Assembly (NCBI GenBank): GCA_036227345.1
Contig: CP109468.1
Coordinates: 6,076,001-6,140,000 of the forward strand
Length of the DNA: 64,000 bases
Origin: Streptomyces sp. NBC_01463
Lineage (GTDB): Bacteria > Actinomycetota > Actinomycetes > Streptomycetales > Streptomycetaceae
Reading direction: 5' to 3'
Made by a program: the position numbers and the translations under genes. Shown one piece after another: positions 10,715 through 18,560 of the stretch. Below the pieces are notes generated by a model that was given only the letters and a program-made list of their open reading frames with translations, made no database searches and was not told the origin of the DNA. Position 1 is the first letter of the stretch, and the number at the start of each line of letters is the position of its first letter.

Positions 10715-10752
10715 GGCCGGGCCGGCGGGGGCGGACCCCCGCCGGCCCGGCC
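10715..10752. terminator. Bidirectional terminator between uppS and zur
   Basis: A perfect 17-bp stem (10715-10731 with 10736-10752) with a CGGA loop. It is placed between two convergent genes: uppS stops at 10709 and zur stops at 10756. Confidence 0.82.
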
Positions 10753-10755
10753 GGT

Positions 10756-11190
10756 TCACTCCTGCGGGCTCGCGCACTCCGCGCACGTACCGAAGACCTC
10801 CACCGTGTGCGCCACGTTCACGAAACCGTGCTGCGCCGCGATGGTCTCCGCCCACGTCTCCACCGCCGGGCCCTCGACCTCGACGGCCTTGCCGCACATC
10901 CGGCACACCAGATGGTGGTGGTGGTCACCGGTCGAACACCGCCGGTAGACGGACTCGCCCTCGGTGGTGCGCAGCACATCGACCTCGCCCGCGTCCGCGA
11001 GGGACTGCAGGGTGCGGTAGACCGTGGTCAGCCCGACCGAGTCACCGCGGTGCTTGAGCACGTCGTGCAGCTCCTGGGCGCTGCGGAACTCGTCCACCTC
11101 GTCGAGCGCCGCGGCCACGGCCGCCCGCTGGCGGGTCGACCGGCCGCGGACCGGGGCCGCGTTCGTTCCACTGATCGGCGCCGTCGCCAC
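10756..11190 (-). CDS. zur: Zinc uptake regulator Zur (Fur family)
   Basis: A 144-residue Fur-family repressor. A winged-helix domain (STRQRAAVAAALDEVDEF ... TTVYRTLQSLADAGEV) is followed by the metal-binding core with HHHHLVCRMCGKAVEVEG and the final CAEC pair. It represses zinc uptake genes when zinc-loaded. The GTG at 11190 is favoured because a GAGGAGG box lies 5 nt upstream; an in-frame ATG at 11229 has no RBS. It lies directly downstream of znuB on the same strand (65 bp), so the zinc transporter and its regulator form one locus. Confidence 0.93.
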   Translation of the reverse strand: MATAPISGTNAAPVRGRSTRQRAAVAAALDEVDEFRSAQELHDVLKHRGDSVGLTTVYRTLQSLADAGEVDVLRTTEGESVYRRCSTGDHHHHLVCRMCGKAVEVEGPAVETWAETIAAQHGFVNVAHTVEVFGTCAECASPQE

Positions 11191-11255
11191 AGCAGCCTCC
11201 TCGTGTCGCCCGTACGTATGTCGGGCCATTGTGCCAGTCCGCACCGCTCGCCCGG

Positions 11256-12149
11256 TCAGACGCGGACGTCGTCCGCCGCCGGGCGGGTGGCCGGTACCTC
11301 AAGGGTGCACCGGTCGTCCGTCGTCTCGCGCCTGCGGGCACGGCTCCTGGCCAGCGGGGCGGCGAGCAGCGTCAGGGCGATGAACACCCCGATGGCGAGC
11401 AGCACGATCGTCGCGCCGGGCGGGACGTCCTGGTAGTACGACGTGATGGTGCCGGCCAGCGTCACCGCGACCCCGGTGACGACCGAGAGCACGAACGTGA
11501 CCTTGAACGAGCGGGTGATCTGCTGCGCGGCGGCGACCGGGACCACCATCAGGGCGCTGACCAGCAGCAGCCCGACGACCCGCATCGCGACGGTGACGGT
11601 CACCGCGGCGGTGACCGCGATCAGCAGGTTGAGCACGCGCACCGGCAGCCCGGTGACCCGGGCGAACTCCTCGTCCTGGCTGACGGCGAACAGCTGCCTG
11701 CGCAGCCCCACCGTCACCAGCAGCACGAACGCCGCCAGCAGCGCGATCGCGGTGATGTCCTCGGAGGAGACCGTGGACAGCGAGCCGAAGAGGTACGAGG
11801 TGAGGTTGGCGTTGGAGCCGGTGTCGGAGAGGTTGATCAGCAGGACACCGCCCGCCATGCCGCCGTAGAAGAGCATCGCCAGCGCGATGTCACCGCGGGT
11901 GCGGCCGTACCAGCGGATCAGCTCCATGGTGACCGCGCCCACGACGGCGACGGCGGTGGCCATCCAGACGGGGCTGGTGGAGAGCAGGAAGCCGAGGCCG
12001 ACGCCGGTCATCGCGATGTGGCCGATGCCGTCGCCCATCAGGGCCTGCCGGCGCTGCACCAGGTAGATGCCGACGGCGGGGGCGATGACGCCGACCAGGA
12101 CGGCGGCGATCAGGGCCCGCTGCATGAAGGGAGGGGTGAGGAATTCCAT
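11256..12149 (-). CDS. znuB: Zinc ABC transporter permease
   Basis: A 297-residue ABC-3 family permease with eight or so hydrophobic helices. It starts MEFLTPPFMQRALIAAVLVG and has the family segment YLVQRRQALMGDGIGHIAM and the EEFARVTGLPVRVLN coupling region near residue 165. It forms the channel of the zinc importer with ZnuC and ZnuA. The gene starts 2 bp after the znuC stop, so the three genes form an operon read from 13989 to 11256. The C-terminal tail is Arg-rich and polar. Confidence 0.93.
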   Translation of the reverse strand: MEFLTPPFMQRALIAAVLVGVIAPAVGIYLVQRRQALMGDGIGHIAMTGVGLGFLLSTSPVWMATAVAVVGAVTMELIRWYGRTRGDIALAMLFYGGMAGGVLLINLSDTGSNANLTSYLFGSLSTVSSEDITAIALLAAFVLLVTVGLRRQLFAVSQDEEFARVTGLPVRVLNLLIAVTAAVTVTVAMRVVGLLLVSALMVVPVAAAQQITRSFKVTFVLSVVTGVAVTLAGTITSYYQDVPPGATIVLLAIGVFIALTLLAAPLARSRARRRETTDDRCTLEVPATRPAADDVRV

Positions 12150-12151
12150 GG

Positions 12152-13039
12152 TCAGCTCAGCAGTCCCGTCCGGACGGGCTCGGAGGCCGCGTGGGGGTGT
12201 ACGTGGTCGTGGCCGGGCAGCGCGTGCTGTCCGAGTGCCTTCGGAGGCGGTCCGTCGTGCATGACGCAGCCGTCGCGCAGCACGATCGCCCGGTCGATCA
12301 GGGGCTCCAGCGGGCCGAGCTCGTGCAGGACGAGGAGCACGGTGGTGCCGGCCGCGACCTGTTCGCGCAGGGTCTCGGCGAGGATCTCCTGGCTGGCCAG
12401 GTCGACCCCGGCCATCGGCTCGTCCATGATCAGCAGTTCGGGTTCGGCGGCGAGCGCGCGGGCGATCAGCACGCGCTGGTGCTGACCGCCGGAGAGGGCG
12501 TCCACCGAGTCCCTGGCGCGGTCGGCGAGGCCGACGAGCGCGATGGCGCGGTCCACGGCGGCCCGGTCGGCCTTGCGGGGCAGGCCGAGCCGGGTGCGGG
12601 ACAGCCGCCCGGAGGAGACGACCTCACGGATCGTGGCGGGCACTCCGCCGGCCGCGGTGGTGCGCTGCGGTACGTAACCGACCCGGGCCCAGTCGCGGAA
12701 GCGGCGCAGGGGGGTGCCGAAGAGCTCGACGGTGCCGCCGGTGAGCGGGACCTGGCCGATGACCGAGCGGACGGCGGTCGACTTGCCGGAACCGTTGGCA
12801 CCGAGCAGGGCGACGACCTCACCGCGGCGCACGGTCAGGTCGACACCGCGCAGTACGGGGCGTGCGCCGAGGGTGGCCGTGGCGTCGCGCACGACGATCA
12901 CGGGTTCGGGCGTGGTGCTCGGTGTGGTGCTCTGGGGCTCGGGCATGAGCGCCTCCGGTGCTGCCGTGCGGTTCGGGTCTGCGGGGTCTGCGGGGTCTGG
13001 CGGGTCTGCGGGGTCCGTGGAGGCGCCGGGGGTGCTCAC
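12152..13039 (-). CDS. znuC: Zinc ABC transporter ATP-binding protein
   Basis: A 295-residue ATPase with Walker A (LLGANGSGKST), Q-loop (YVPQRT), signature (ALSGGQHQRVLIARAL), Walker B (LLIMDEPMAGVD) and switch His (LVLHELG). It powers zinc uptake with ZnuB and ZnuA. The ATG overlaps the znuA stop by 4 nt. The first 25 residues are an odd DPADPPDPADPADP stretch encoded by a tandem 9-bp repeat; translation might instead start at Met32. The C-terminus has several histidines (GHDHVHPHAA) that could bind zinc. Confidence 0.92.
   Translation of the reverse strand: MSTPGASTDPADPPDPADPADPNRTAAPEALMPEPQSTTPSTTPEPVIVVRDATATLGARPVLRGVDLTVRRGEVVALLGANGSGKSTAVRSVIGQVPLTGGTVELFGTPLRRFRDWARVGYVPQRTTAAGGVPATIREVVSSGRLSRTRLGLPRKADRAAVDRAIALVGLADRARDSVDALSGGQHQRVLIARALAAEPELLIMDEPMAGVDLASQEILAETLREQVAAGTTVLLVLHELGPLEPLIDRAIVLRDGCVMHDGPPPKALGQHALPGHDHVHPHAASEPVRTGLLS
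12976..13018. repeat. 9-bp tandem repeat in the 5' end of znuC
   Basis: Units of GGGGTCTGC recur about four times, with one unit altered to GGCGGGTCTGC. They encode the DPADPPDPADPADP N-terminal extension of ZnuC. Such repeats can vary in copy number without breaking the frame because the unit is 9 bp. Confidence 0.7.
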
Positions 13040-13989
13040 TTCGCGCCGAGCGCCTTCTGGAGGGCGGCGAGGTTGGACTCCATGACCTCGATGTAGTCAG
13101 CGCCCTTGGACTTGCCGGTGATTCCCTCCAGCGGGTCCAGGACGTCCGTCCTCAGTCCGGTGTCCCGGGCGACCGTCTTCGCCGTCTTGTCGCTGGCGAG
13201 CGTCTCGAAGAAGACGGTGGTGACCTTCTTCTCCTGGGCGATCGCGTGCAGGGCGCTGATGCGGGCCGGGCTGGGCTCGGCCTCGGGGTCGATGCCGGCG
13301 ATGCCCTCCTGGGTGAGGCCGTAGCGCTCGGCGAGGTACCCGAAGGCGGAGTGGGTGGTGATGAACGTCCTGGTCGCGGTGGTCTTCAGCCCCTTCTCGT
13401 ACGCGGTGTCGAGCGCGTCGAGCCTGGTGACCAGGGCGGCGGTGTTCTTGCGGTAGTCCGCGGCGTGGTCCGGGTCGGTCTTCTCCAGCGACTTCCCGAC
13501 CCCCTTGGCGACCTGGGCGTACTTCACCGGGTCGAGCCAGATGTGCGGGTCGGCGCCGGGCTCCTCGCCCTCGTGCTCGTGTGCGTGCTCCTCGCCGCCG
13601 ACCTCGGCGCCGTGGTCCTCCAGCGTGGTGAGCTCCGCGGCGTCGACGGAGTGCTTGGACTCGGAGAGCTTGATCGCGTCGTCGACGGCGGGCTGGAGGC
13701 CCTTGAGGTAGAGGATGTAGTCCGCGTCGCTCAGGCCGCCGACCTCGCGCGGGCTCAGCTCCAGGTCGTGGGGCTCCACACCCGGCTTGGTCAGCGTGGA
13801 GACGGAGACGTGGCTCCCGCCTATCTGCTCGGCCAGGAACTGCATGGGGTAGAACGACGCCACCACGTTCAGCTTGTCACCGTTCTTCCGGTCGGCCGCG
13901 TCGGACGTGGAGCAGGCGGACAGGGTGGTGAGGCCGAGGGCGACGGCTCCGGCGACGGCTGCGGTGGGTATGAGGCGGCGTACGTTCAT
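13036..13989 (-). CDS. znuA: Zinc-binding lipoprotein of the ABC importer
   Basis: A 317-residue substrate-binding protein. The N-terminus is MNVRRLIPTAAVAGAVALG followed by a lipobox ending LSAC, so it is anchored outside the membrane. The family histidines are seen in PGVEPHDLELS, in DPHIWLDP and in TTHSAFGYLA, with the acidic GIDPEAEPSP. A His-rich acidic loop (EEHAHEHEGEE) precedes the second ligand, as in zinc-specific cluster A-I proteins. I chose the ATG at 13989 because a promoter (TTGACA at 14026-14021, GAAAAT at 14002-13997) would start transcription at this codon. It heads the znuACB operon. Confidence 0.93.
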   Translation of the reverse strand: MNVRRLIPTAAVAGAVALGLTTLSACSTSDAADRKNGDKLNVVASFYPMQFLAEQIGGSHVSVSTLTKPGVEPHDLELSPREVGGLSDADYILYLKGLQPAVDDAIKLSESKHSVDAAELTTLEDHGAEVGGEEHAHEHEGEEPGADPHIWLDPVKYAQVAKGVGKSLEKTDPDHAADYRKNTAALVTRLDALDTAYEKGLKTTATRTFITTHSAFGYLAERYGLTQEGIAGIDPEAEPSPARISALHAIAQEKKVTTVFFETLASDKTAKTVARDTGLRTDVLDPLEGITGKSKGADYIEVMESNLAALQKALGAK

Positions 13990-14026
13990 GACAGTCATTT
14001 TCAACAAAAGTGGAAACGATTGTCAA
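13989..14026 (-). promoter_or_regulatory. znuA promoter with two Zur-box-like sites
   Basis: On the minus strand TTGACA (14026-14021) and GAAAAT (14002-13997) are separated by 18 bp. Two 15-bp sites fit the Streptomyces Zur consensus TGAAAATGATTTTCA at 12 of 15 positions each: TGGAAACGATTGTCA at 14011-14025 and TGACAGTCATTTTCA at 13989-14003. They overlap the -35, and the -10 plus start codon, respectively. Zinc-loaded Zur would block this leaderless promoter. Confidence 0.72.
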
Positions 14027-14082
14027 CAAGGCCGATGAGATGACCTCGCACACGCGGACCGGCGGACTACTCCGATACCGAT

Positions 14083-14113
14083 TTGATCGAAGGGGCGTGC
14101 CCGCCGGTAATCT
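14083..14113 (+). promoter_or_regulatory. Candidate glyS promoter
   Basis: TTGATC at 14083-14088 and TAATCT at 14108-14113 lie 96 bp before the glyS start, with a 19-bp spacer. The -10 hexamer is good but the spacer is long, so this is a tentative call. Confidence 0.35.
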
Positions 14114-14208
14114 GAGGACTTCGCCCGCCCGTCTCCCGACCACCACCCCCCATCGAGGCGCGCGCGCCGCCCCCTGTCCAGTTCCGTCGTCGTAATGAAG
14201 AGAGCACC

Positions 14209-15591
14209 GTGGCCGCCGACAAGATCGACTCCATCGTCAGCCTGAGCAAGCGCCGTGGCTTCGTTTTCCCCTGTAGCGAGATCTACGGTGGTCAGAAGGC
14301 CGCCTGGGACTACGGACCGCTGGGCGTTGAGCTCAAGGAGAACCTCAAGCGTCAGTGGTGGCGCTACATGGTCACTTCGCGCGAGGACGTGGTCGGACTC
14401 GACTCGTCGGTCATCCTGGCCCCCGAGGTGTGGGTGGCCTCCGGTCACGTCGCCACGTTCTCCGACCCGCTGACCGAGTGCACCTCCTGTCACAAGCGCT
14501 ACCGCGCGGACCACCTGGAGGAGGCGTACGAGGAGAAGCACGGCAAGCCGCCGGTCAACGGCCTCGCCGACCTCAACTGCCCCAACTGCGGCAACAAGGG
14601 CACCTTCACCGAGCCCAAGCAGTTCTCCGGCCTGCTCTCCACGCACCTCGGCCCGACCCAGGACTCCGGTTCGGTCGCCTACCTGCGCCCCGAGACCGCT
14701 CAGGGCATCTTCACCAACTTCGCCCAGGTGCAGACCGCTTCGCGCAAGAAGCCGCCGTTCGGCATCGCCCAGATGGGCAAGTCCTTCCGGAACGAGATCA
14801 CTCCGGGCAACTTCATCTTCCGCACGCGCGAGTTCGAGCAGATGGAGATGGAGTTCTTCGTCAAGCCGGGCGAGGACGAGCAGTGGCAGGAGTACTGGAT
14901 GGAGCAGCGCTGGAACTGGTACACCGGTCTCGGCCTGCGCGAGGAGAACATGCGGTGGTTCGAGCACCCCGCGGAGAAGCTCTCCCACTACTCCAAGCGC
15001 ACCGCTGACATCGAGTACCGCTTCCGCTTCGGCGGCAGCGAGTGGGGCGAGCTGGAGGGCGTCGCCAACCGCACGGACTACGACCTGAAGGCGCACTCCA
15101 AGGCCTCGGGCACCGACCTCCAGTTCTACGACCAGGAGGCCGGCGAGCGCTGGACCCCCTACGTCATCGAGCCGGCGGCCGGTGTCGGCCGCTCCATGCT
15201 GGCCTTCCTGCTGGACGCCTACATCGAGGACGAGGCGCCCAACGCCAAGGGCGTCATGGAGAAGCGCACCGTGATGCGCCTCGACCCGCGCCTGGCGCCG
15301 GTCAAGGTCGCGGTCCTGCCGCTGTCCCGCAACCCGCAGCTCTCGCCGAAGGCCAAGGGCCTCGCGGCCGACCTGCGGCAGAACTGGAACATCGAGTTCG
15401 ACGACGCGGGCGCCATCGGCCGCCGCTACCGTCGCCAGGACGAGATCGGTACGCCGTTCTGCGTCACCGTCGACTTCGACACCCTCGACGACAACGCGGT
15501 GACCGTGCGCGAGCGCGACACCATGAAGCAGGAGCGCGTCTCGCTGGACCAGATCCAGGCGTACCTCGGCGCCCGCCTGCTCGGCTGCTGA
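14209..15591 (+). CDS. glyS: Glycyl-tRNA synthetase (alpha2 type)
   Basis: A 460-residue class II aminoacyl-tRNA synthetase charging tRNA-Gly. Visible features include the [16 protein letters not shown]-terminus, two CxxC pairs (CTSCHKRY and CPNCGNKG), the motif 2 region [21 protein letters not shown], motif 3 [14 protein letters not shown] and the C-terminal anticodon-binding domain from about residue 355. The GTG at 14209 follows GAAGAGAG. A hairpin at 15651-15692 ends the transcript. It is the single-chain alpha2 form rather than the GlyQ/GlyS tetramer. Confidence 0.96.
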   Translation: MAADKIDSIVSLSKRRGFVFPCSEIYGGQKAAWDYGPLGVELKENLKRQWWRYMVTSREDVVGLDSSVILAPEVWVASGHVATFSDPLTECTSCHKRYRADHLEEAYEEKHGKPPVNGLADLNCPNCGNKGTFTEPKQFSGLLSTHLGPTQDSGSVAYLRPETAQGIFTNFAQVQTASRKKPPFGIAQMGKSFRNEITPGNFIFRTREFEQMEMEFFVKPGEDEQWQEYWMEQRWNWYTGLGLREENMRWFEHPAEKLSHYSKRTADIEYRFRFGGSEWGELEGVANRTDYDLKAHSKASGTDLQFYDQEAGERWTPYVIEPAAGVGRSMLAFLLDAYIEDEAPNAKGVMEKRTVMRLDPRLAPVKVAVLPLSRNPQLSPKAKGLAADLRQNWNIEFDDAGAIGRRYRRQDEIGTPFCVTVDFDTLDDNAVTVRERDTMKQERVSLDQIQAYLGARLLGC

Positions 15592-15650
15592 CCCGTCCCA
15601 GCCGCTGAGCCGGCGCCGCCGGTACCCGCCGGCGCGCCGCATCCGCTGCA

Positions 15651-15692
15651 CACGAGGCCCCCGGTTCTCCTTACGGAACCGGGGGCCTCGTG
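15651..15692. terminator. glyS terminator
   Basis: A perfect 17-bp stem (15651-15667 with 15676-15692) around an 8-nt loop, 59 bp after the glyS stop. The 3' arm runs to within 34 bp of the next small gene. Confidence 0.8.
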
Positions 15693-15725
15693 CACACTGG
15701 GCACACTCGCCCTGAGGAGGCTCGG

Positions 15726-15932
15726 ATGCCGTCCATCACCACGAGCAAGGTCAGCAGATGGGACCAGCACGGCCGTGAACACGTCGTTCACGTCAAGAAG
15801 TCGGGAGTCCAGAGGCAGTTGAGCTGCGCGACCTGCGACTGGCGCAAGGCGGTGCAGTTCCTTCCCTGGCTCAAGGCCGAGGAACATCTCGCCGACGCCC
15901 ACCAGGCGACGGTCGACCCGACGGCGACGTAA
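15726..15932 (+). CDS. Small protein with C2H2-like zinc-finger spacing
   Basis: A 68-residue protein that I do not recognise by name. The ATG at 15726 has a strong GAGGAGG site 5-6 nt upstream. It is rich in charged residues, starts MPSITTSKVSRWDQHGREH and contains CATCDW, then 13 residues later HLADAH. C-x2-C followed by H-x4-H would suit a small zinc-binding fold. There is no signal peptide or membrane helix. It lies behind its own short leader after the glyS terminator and is convergent with the TetR gene. Function unknown. Confidence 0.65.
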   Translation: MPSITTSKVSRWDQHGREHVVHVKKSGVQRQLSCATCDWRKAVQFLPWLKAEEHLADAHQATVDPTAT

Positions 15933-15961
15933 GTCCCGCCCCTGGGGGGTGCGCCCGGACC

Positions 15962-16552
15962 TCAGGCCCGCAGGCCGCGCAGCAACAGGTCCGAGACGGC
16001 GGTGAACTCGGCGACGATGGCGGGCTTCCGCCACTCCGCGGCGTACGCCGGGTCGTGGAAGCGTGCCGTCGCGTCGAAGACCGCCTGGGCGGCCGCCGCG
16101 GGGTCGTCCACGGCGAACTCTCCTTCCTGGACGCCTTCTTCGATGATCTCCCGCAACTGGCCCACCAGTTCGCGGATGTGGGCCTCGACGATGGAGCTCT
16201 CGCCCACCAGCACCTCGTACGTGGCGAACAGCTCGGGATCGCCTCCCGCCTTGTGCCGCTTGGCCTCGAACAGCGTCTCCAGCCACTGCCGGAGCTTCGC
16301 CGGCGAGGTCTGGGCGGAGGCGTGCAGGATCTCGGTGAGCTCCTGCTCCGTGCGGGTCAGCCAGCGGCCGGTCACGGCCTCGCGCAGGGCGGCCTTGGTG
16401 CGGAAGTGGCGGTAGACGCTGCCGTGGCTGACGCCGAGCGCCCTGGCCACATCGACCACGGTCGCCTTCGCGGGCCCGTAGCGACGCAGCACGTCCTCGG
16501 TGGCTTCGAGGATGCGCTCGGGGGTCAGCGGGTCGGTCGGCGGCGGCGTCAT
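15962..16552 (-). CDS. TetR-family transcriptional regulator
   Basis: A 196-residue protein. The N-terminal helix-turn-helix (residues about 12-55) contains ERILEATEDVLRRYG and VVDVARALGVSHGSVYRHF, and is followed by a helical ligand-binding domain. TetR proteins usually repress a nearby or divergent gene and are released by a small ligand. The gene upstream in the same direction is an aldo/keto reductase 181 bp away, which is a plausible partner. The ligand is unknown. Confidence 0.88.
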   Translation of the reverse strand: MTPPPTDPLTPERILEATEDVLRRYGPAKATVVDVARALGVSHGSVYRHFRTKAALREAVTGRWLTRTEQELTEILHASAQTSPAKLRQWLETLFEAKRHKAGGDPELFATYEVLVGESSIVEAHIRELVGQLREIIEEGVQEGEFAVDDPAAAAQAVFDATARFHDPAYAAEWRKPAIVAEFTAVSDLLLRGLRA

Positions 16553-16733
16553 GGCGGGTGGGCTGCCTCTCGAGAGCGTCGGGCGGGAACGGGCCGGGGC
16601 GGGCCCGGTCCGGGGCAGAGCGGGGCGGGTCTGGCCCGGGGATCCCCGGGGACCCTCGGAGATCGAGGGGGTCCCGGAGAGGGGTCCGGGCGGCAGGCGG
16701 GCGGGCCCGCGCCCCGCCGACCGTACCCGGAGC

Positions 16734-17747
16734 TCAGCGCTCGCTGTCCAGGTGGGCCATCTGGCTGTCCGGGTAGCGGTTGCCCGCGGCCGCGCCGGCC
16801 GGGACGGCCTCCTCGATCGCCGCGAGATCGGCCGTGTCCAGCCGGACGTCCAGTGCGCCGAGGGCCTCGGTGAGCCGGTCGCGGCGGCGGGCGCCGACCA
16901 GCGGCACGATGTCCGTGCCCCGGGCGAGGACCCAGGCGATGGCGGTCTGCGCGACCGTGGCTCCCTTCTGCTCGGAGATCTTGCGCAGCGCCTCGACGAG
17001 GTCGAGGTTGTGCTGGAGGTTCTCCTCCTGGAAGCGCGGGCTCATGGACCGGAAGTCGCCCGGTGCCAGTTGGCGGTCGCGGGAGAAGTGGCCGCTGATC
17101 AGACCCCGCGAGAGCACCCCGTAGGCCGTGACGCCGATACCGAGCTCGCGGCAGGCGGGCAGGATCTCCGCCTCGATGGACCGGGAGATCAGCGAGTACT
17201 CGATCTGGAGGTCGGAGACCGGTGCGACGGCGGCCGCCCGGCGGATCGTCTCCGCGCCGACCTCGGAGAGGCCGATGTGGCGGACGTGTCCCGCCTCGAC
17301 CAGTTCCGCGATGGCGCCGACGGTCTCCTCGATCGGGACGTCGGGGTCGATCCGGGCGATCCGGTAGATGTCGATGTGGTCGAGGCCCAGCCGCTGGAGC
17401 GAGTAGGCCGCGAAGTTCTTCACCGCCGCCGGGCGGCCGTCGTAGCCGGTGAAGCCGCCTTCGACGGTCCGCAGCGCGCCGAACTTCACGCTGGTCAGCG
17501 CCTGTTCGCGGGCGGCGGCGGGCGCGGTGCGCAGGGCCTCGTTGATCAGCAGCTCGTTGTGGCCCATGCCGTAGAAGTCGCCGGTGTCCAGCAGGGTGAT
17601 GCCCGCGTCGAGCGCGGCGTGGATGGTGGCGATCGACTCGGAGCGGTCGCTCTCGCCGTACAGCGCGGACATGCCCATGCAGCCGAGGCCGAGCGCGGAG
17701 ACCTGCGGGCCGGTGGAGCCGAGGGTGCGGGTGTGGAGGGCGGTCAT
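16734..17747 (-). CDS. Aldo/keto reductase
   Basis: A 337-residue NADP(H)-dependent oxidoreductase with the AKR barrel: LGLGCMGMSALYG, DTGDFYGMGHNE with catalytic Asp and Tyr, and SVKFGA with catalytic Lys. The catalytic histidine position normally reads YxxHR but here reads IDIYRIARIDPDVP, so the usual His is absent, as I recall from a Streptomyces AKR subgroup. The C-terminal VPLVGARRRDRLTEALGAL segment binds the 2'-phosphate of NADPH. The ATG at 17747 has GGGAG upstream. Substrate unknown. Confidence 0.88.
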   Translation of the reverse strand: MTALHTRTLGSTGPQVSALGLGCMGMSALYGESDRSESIATIHAALDAGITLLDTGDFYGMGHNELLINEALRTAPAAAREQALTSVKFGALRTVEGGFTGYDGRPAAVKNFAAYSLQRLGLDHIDIYRIARIDPDVPIEETVGAIAELVEAGHVRHIGLSEVGAETIRRAAAVAPVSDLQIEYSLISRSIEAEILPACRELGIGVTAYGVLSRGLISGHFSRDRQLAPGDFRSMSPRFQEENLQHNLDLVEALRKISEQKGATVAQTAIAWVLARGTDIVPLVGARRRDRLTEALGALDVRLDTADLAAIEEAVPAGAAAGNRYPDSQMAHLDSER

Positions 17748-17800
17748 GGGGAACTCCCGGTGGGTGGACACGGCGGACAGGCCGGAAAGGGCGGGTGGAA

Positions 17801-17870
17801 GGGATCGGGAAGGCGGACGGGATCGGAAGGCGGAGGGGACTGGCAGGCGGACGGGTTCGGAAGGTGGCAG
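17801..17870. repeat. Four imperfect 17-18-bp tandem units upstream of the aldo/keto reductase
   Basis: Units begin at 17801, 17819, 17836 and 17853, each resembling GGGATCGGAAGGCGGAC. They lie in the 318-bp non-coding stretch 17748-18065, which otherwise shows no gene. They could be a slippage product or a set of operator sites. Confidence 0.65.
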
Positions 17871-18052
17871 GGAGCACGAAACACGGAACAACGCGTCATC
17901 GGACGAGGAGCGGTGGAGCGAGCTGCTGCTCCGCGTCGTACATCGACCATGACATGTGAGATGACAGATCTCAATATCTGTCAGTCCATGTTCCCCCGGC
18001 AGGGTGACCCCGCCGGTCCGAAAACCCGGTGCTCGGGCCGCTCGGGGCGGGG

Positions 18053-18095
18053 TACGGTTTGCCGCATGTCTTCGTTCTTCCAGATCTACGAGTGA
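18053..18095 (+). CDS. Possible leaderless 9-codon leader ORF (MSSFFQIYE)
   Basis: ATG at 18066 opens MSSFFQIYE and stops at 18095; the span given includes a -10-like TACGGT at 18053-18058, which ends 7 nt before the ATG. There is no RBS, so if translated it would be as a leaderless mRNA. The downstream 87 bp contain a perfect AGGTCTG/CAGACCT stem (18140-18146 with 18149-18155) before the DUF6243 gene. It could be a regulatory leader peptide; translation is not proven. Confidence 0.4.
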
Positions 18096-18182
18096 GAGCG
18101 CGGCGGGTCCCACCACCCGTCGCCCATCGGATCGATCCCAGGTCTGTCCAGACCTCACTTTCACCACGAATGGGAGAACCAC

Positions 18183-18419
18183 GTGGCCAAGAGCCGTAAC
18201 AACCTTCTCGGCGTCGGCGGACAGCGCAGGAAGCTGACCCGCGCCGAACAGCAGGGTGCCCCCGCCGGACGCGACACCGACCGCAAGTCGGCCGCCGAGC
18301 AGAAGCAGGAGCTGCTGCGCAAGATGCGCGAGCGTGCCACCGGCACCGAGGCGTCGGACGCCGCAGATGCCGCGGACGCCACGGCTGCCCCGGAGCAGGA
18401 CGCCCCGGCGCAGAGCTGA
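18183..18419 (+). CDS. DUF6243 family small protein
   Basis: A 78-residue, highly charged protein with MAKSRNNLLGVGGQRRKL at the N-terminus. A central basic/acidic helical segment (DRKSAAEQKQELLRKMRERA) and a low-complexity Ala/Asp tail follow. The N-terminal pattern matches the Streptomyces DUF6243 family as I remember it; no function is known. The GTG at 18183 has GGGAG upstream. A perfect hairpin at 18465-18501 ends the transcript. The preceding mini-ORF at 18066 may regulate it. Confidence 0.7.
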   Translation: MAKSRNNLLGVGGQRRKLTRAEQQGAPAGRDTDRKSAAEQKQELLRKMRERATGTEASDAADAADATAAPEQDAPAQS

Positions 18420-18464
18420 GCAACGCCTCGCACCACCCGCAGCACCCCGCGCGACCCGCACGAC

Positions 18465-18501
18465 CGTGGGCCCGGAACACCCCAGGTGTTCCGGGCCCAC
18501 G
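18465..18501. terminator. Terminator after the DUF6243 gene
   Basis: A perfect 17-bp stem (18465-18481 with 18485-18501) with a 3-nt loop. It lies between two convergent genes and could serve both. It is followed at about 18527-18555 by a short GACGCCCC tandem repeat. Confidence 0.8.
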
Positions 18502-18560
18502 CCCGTTCCGAAGCCCGATGGCTGACGCCCCGACGCCCCGACGCCCCGACGCCGCGCGCC

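Noticed and set aside
18527..18555. GACGCCCC tandem repeat as a CRISPR or operator array
   Set aside because: Units are 8 bp and directly adjacent with no spacers; simple-sequence slippage between convergent genes is enough to explain it.
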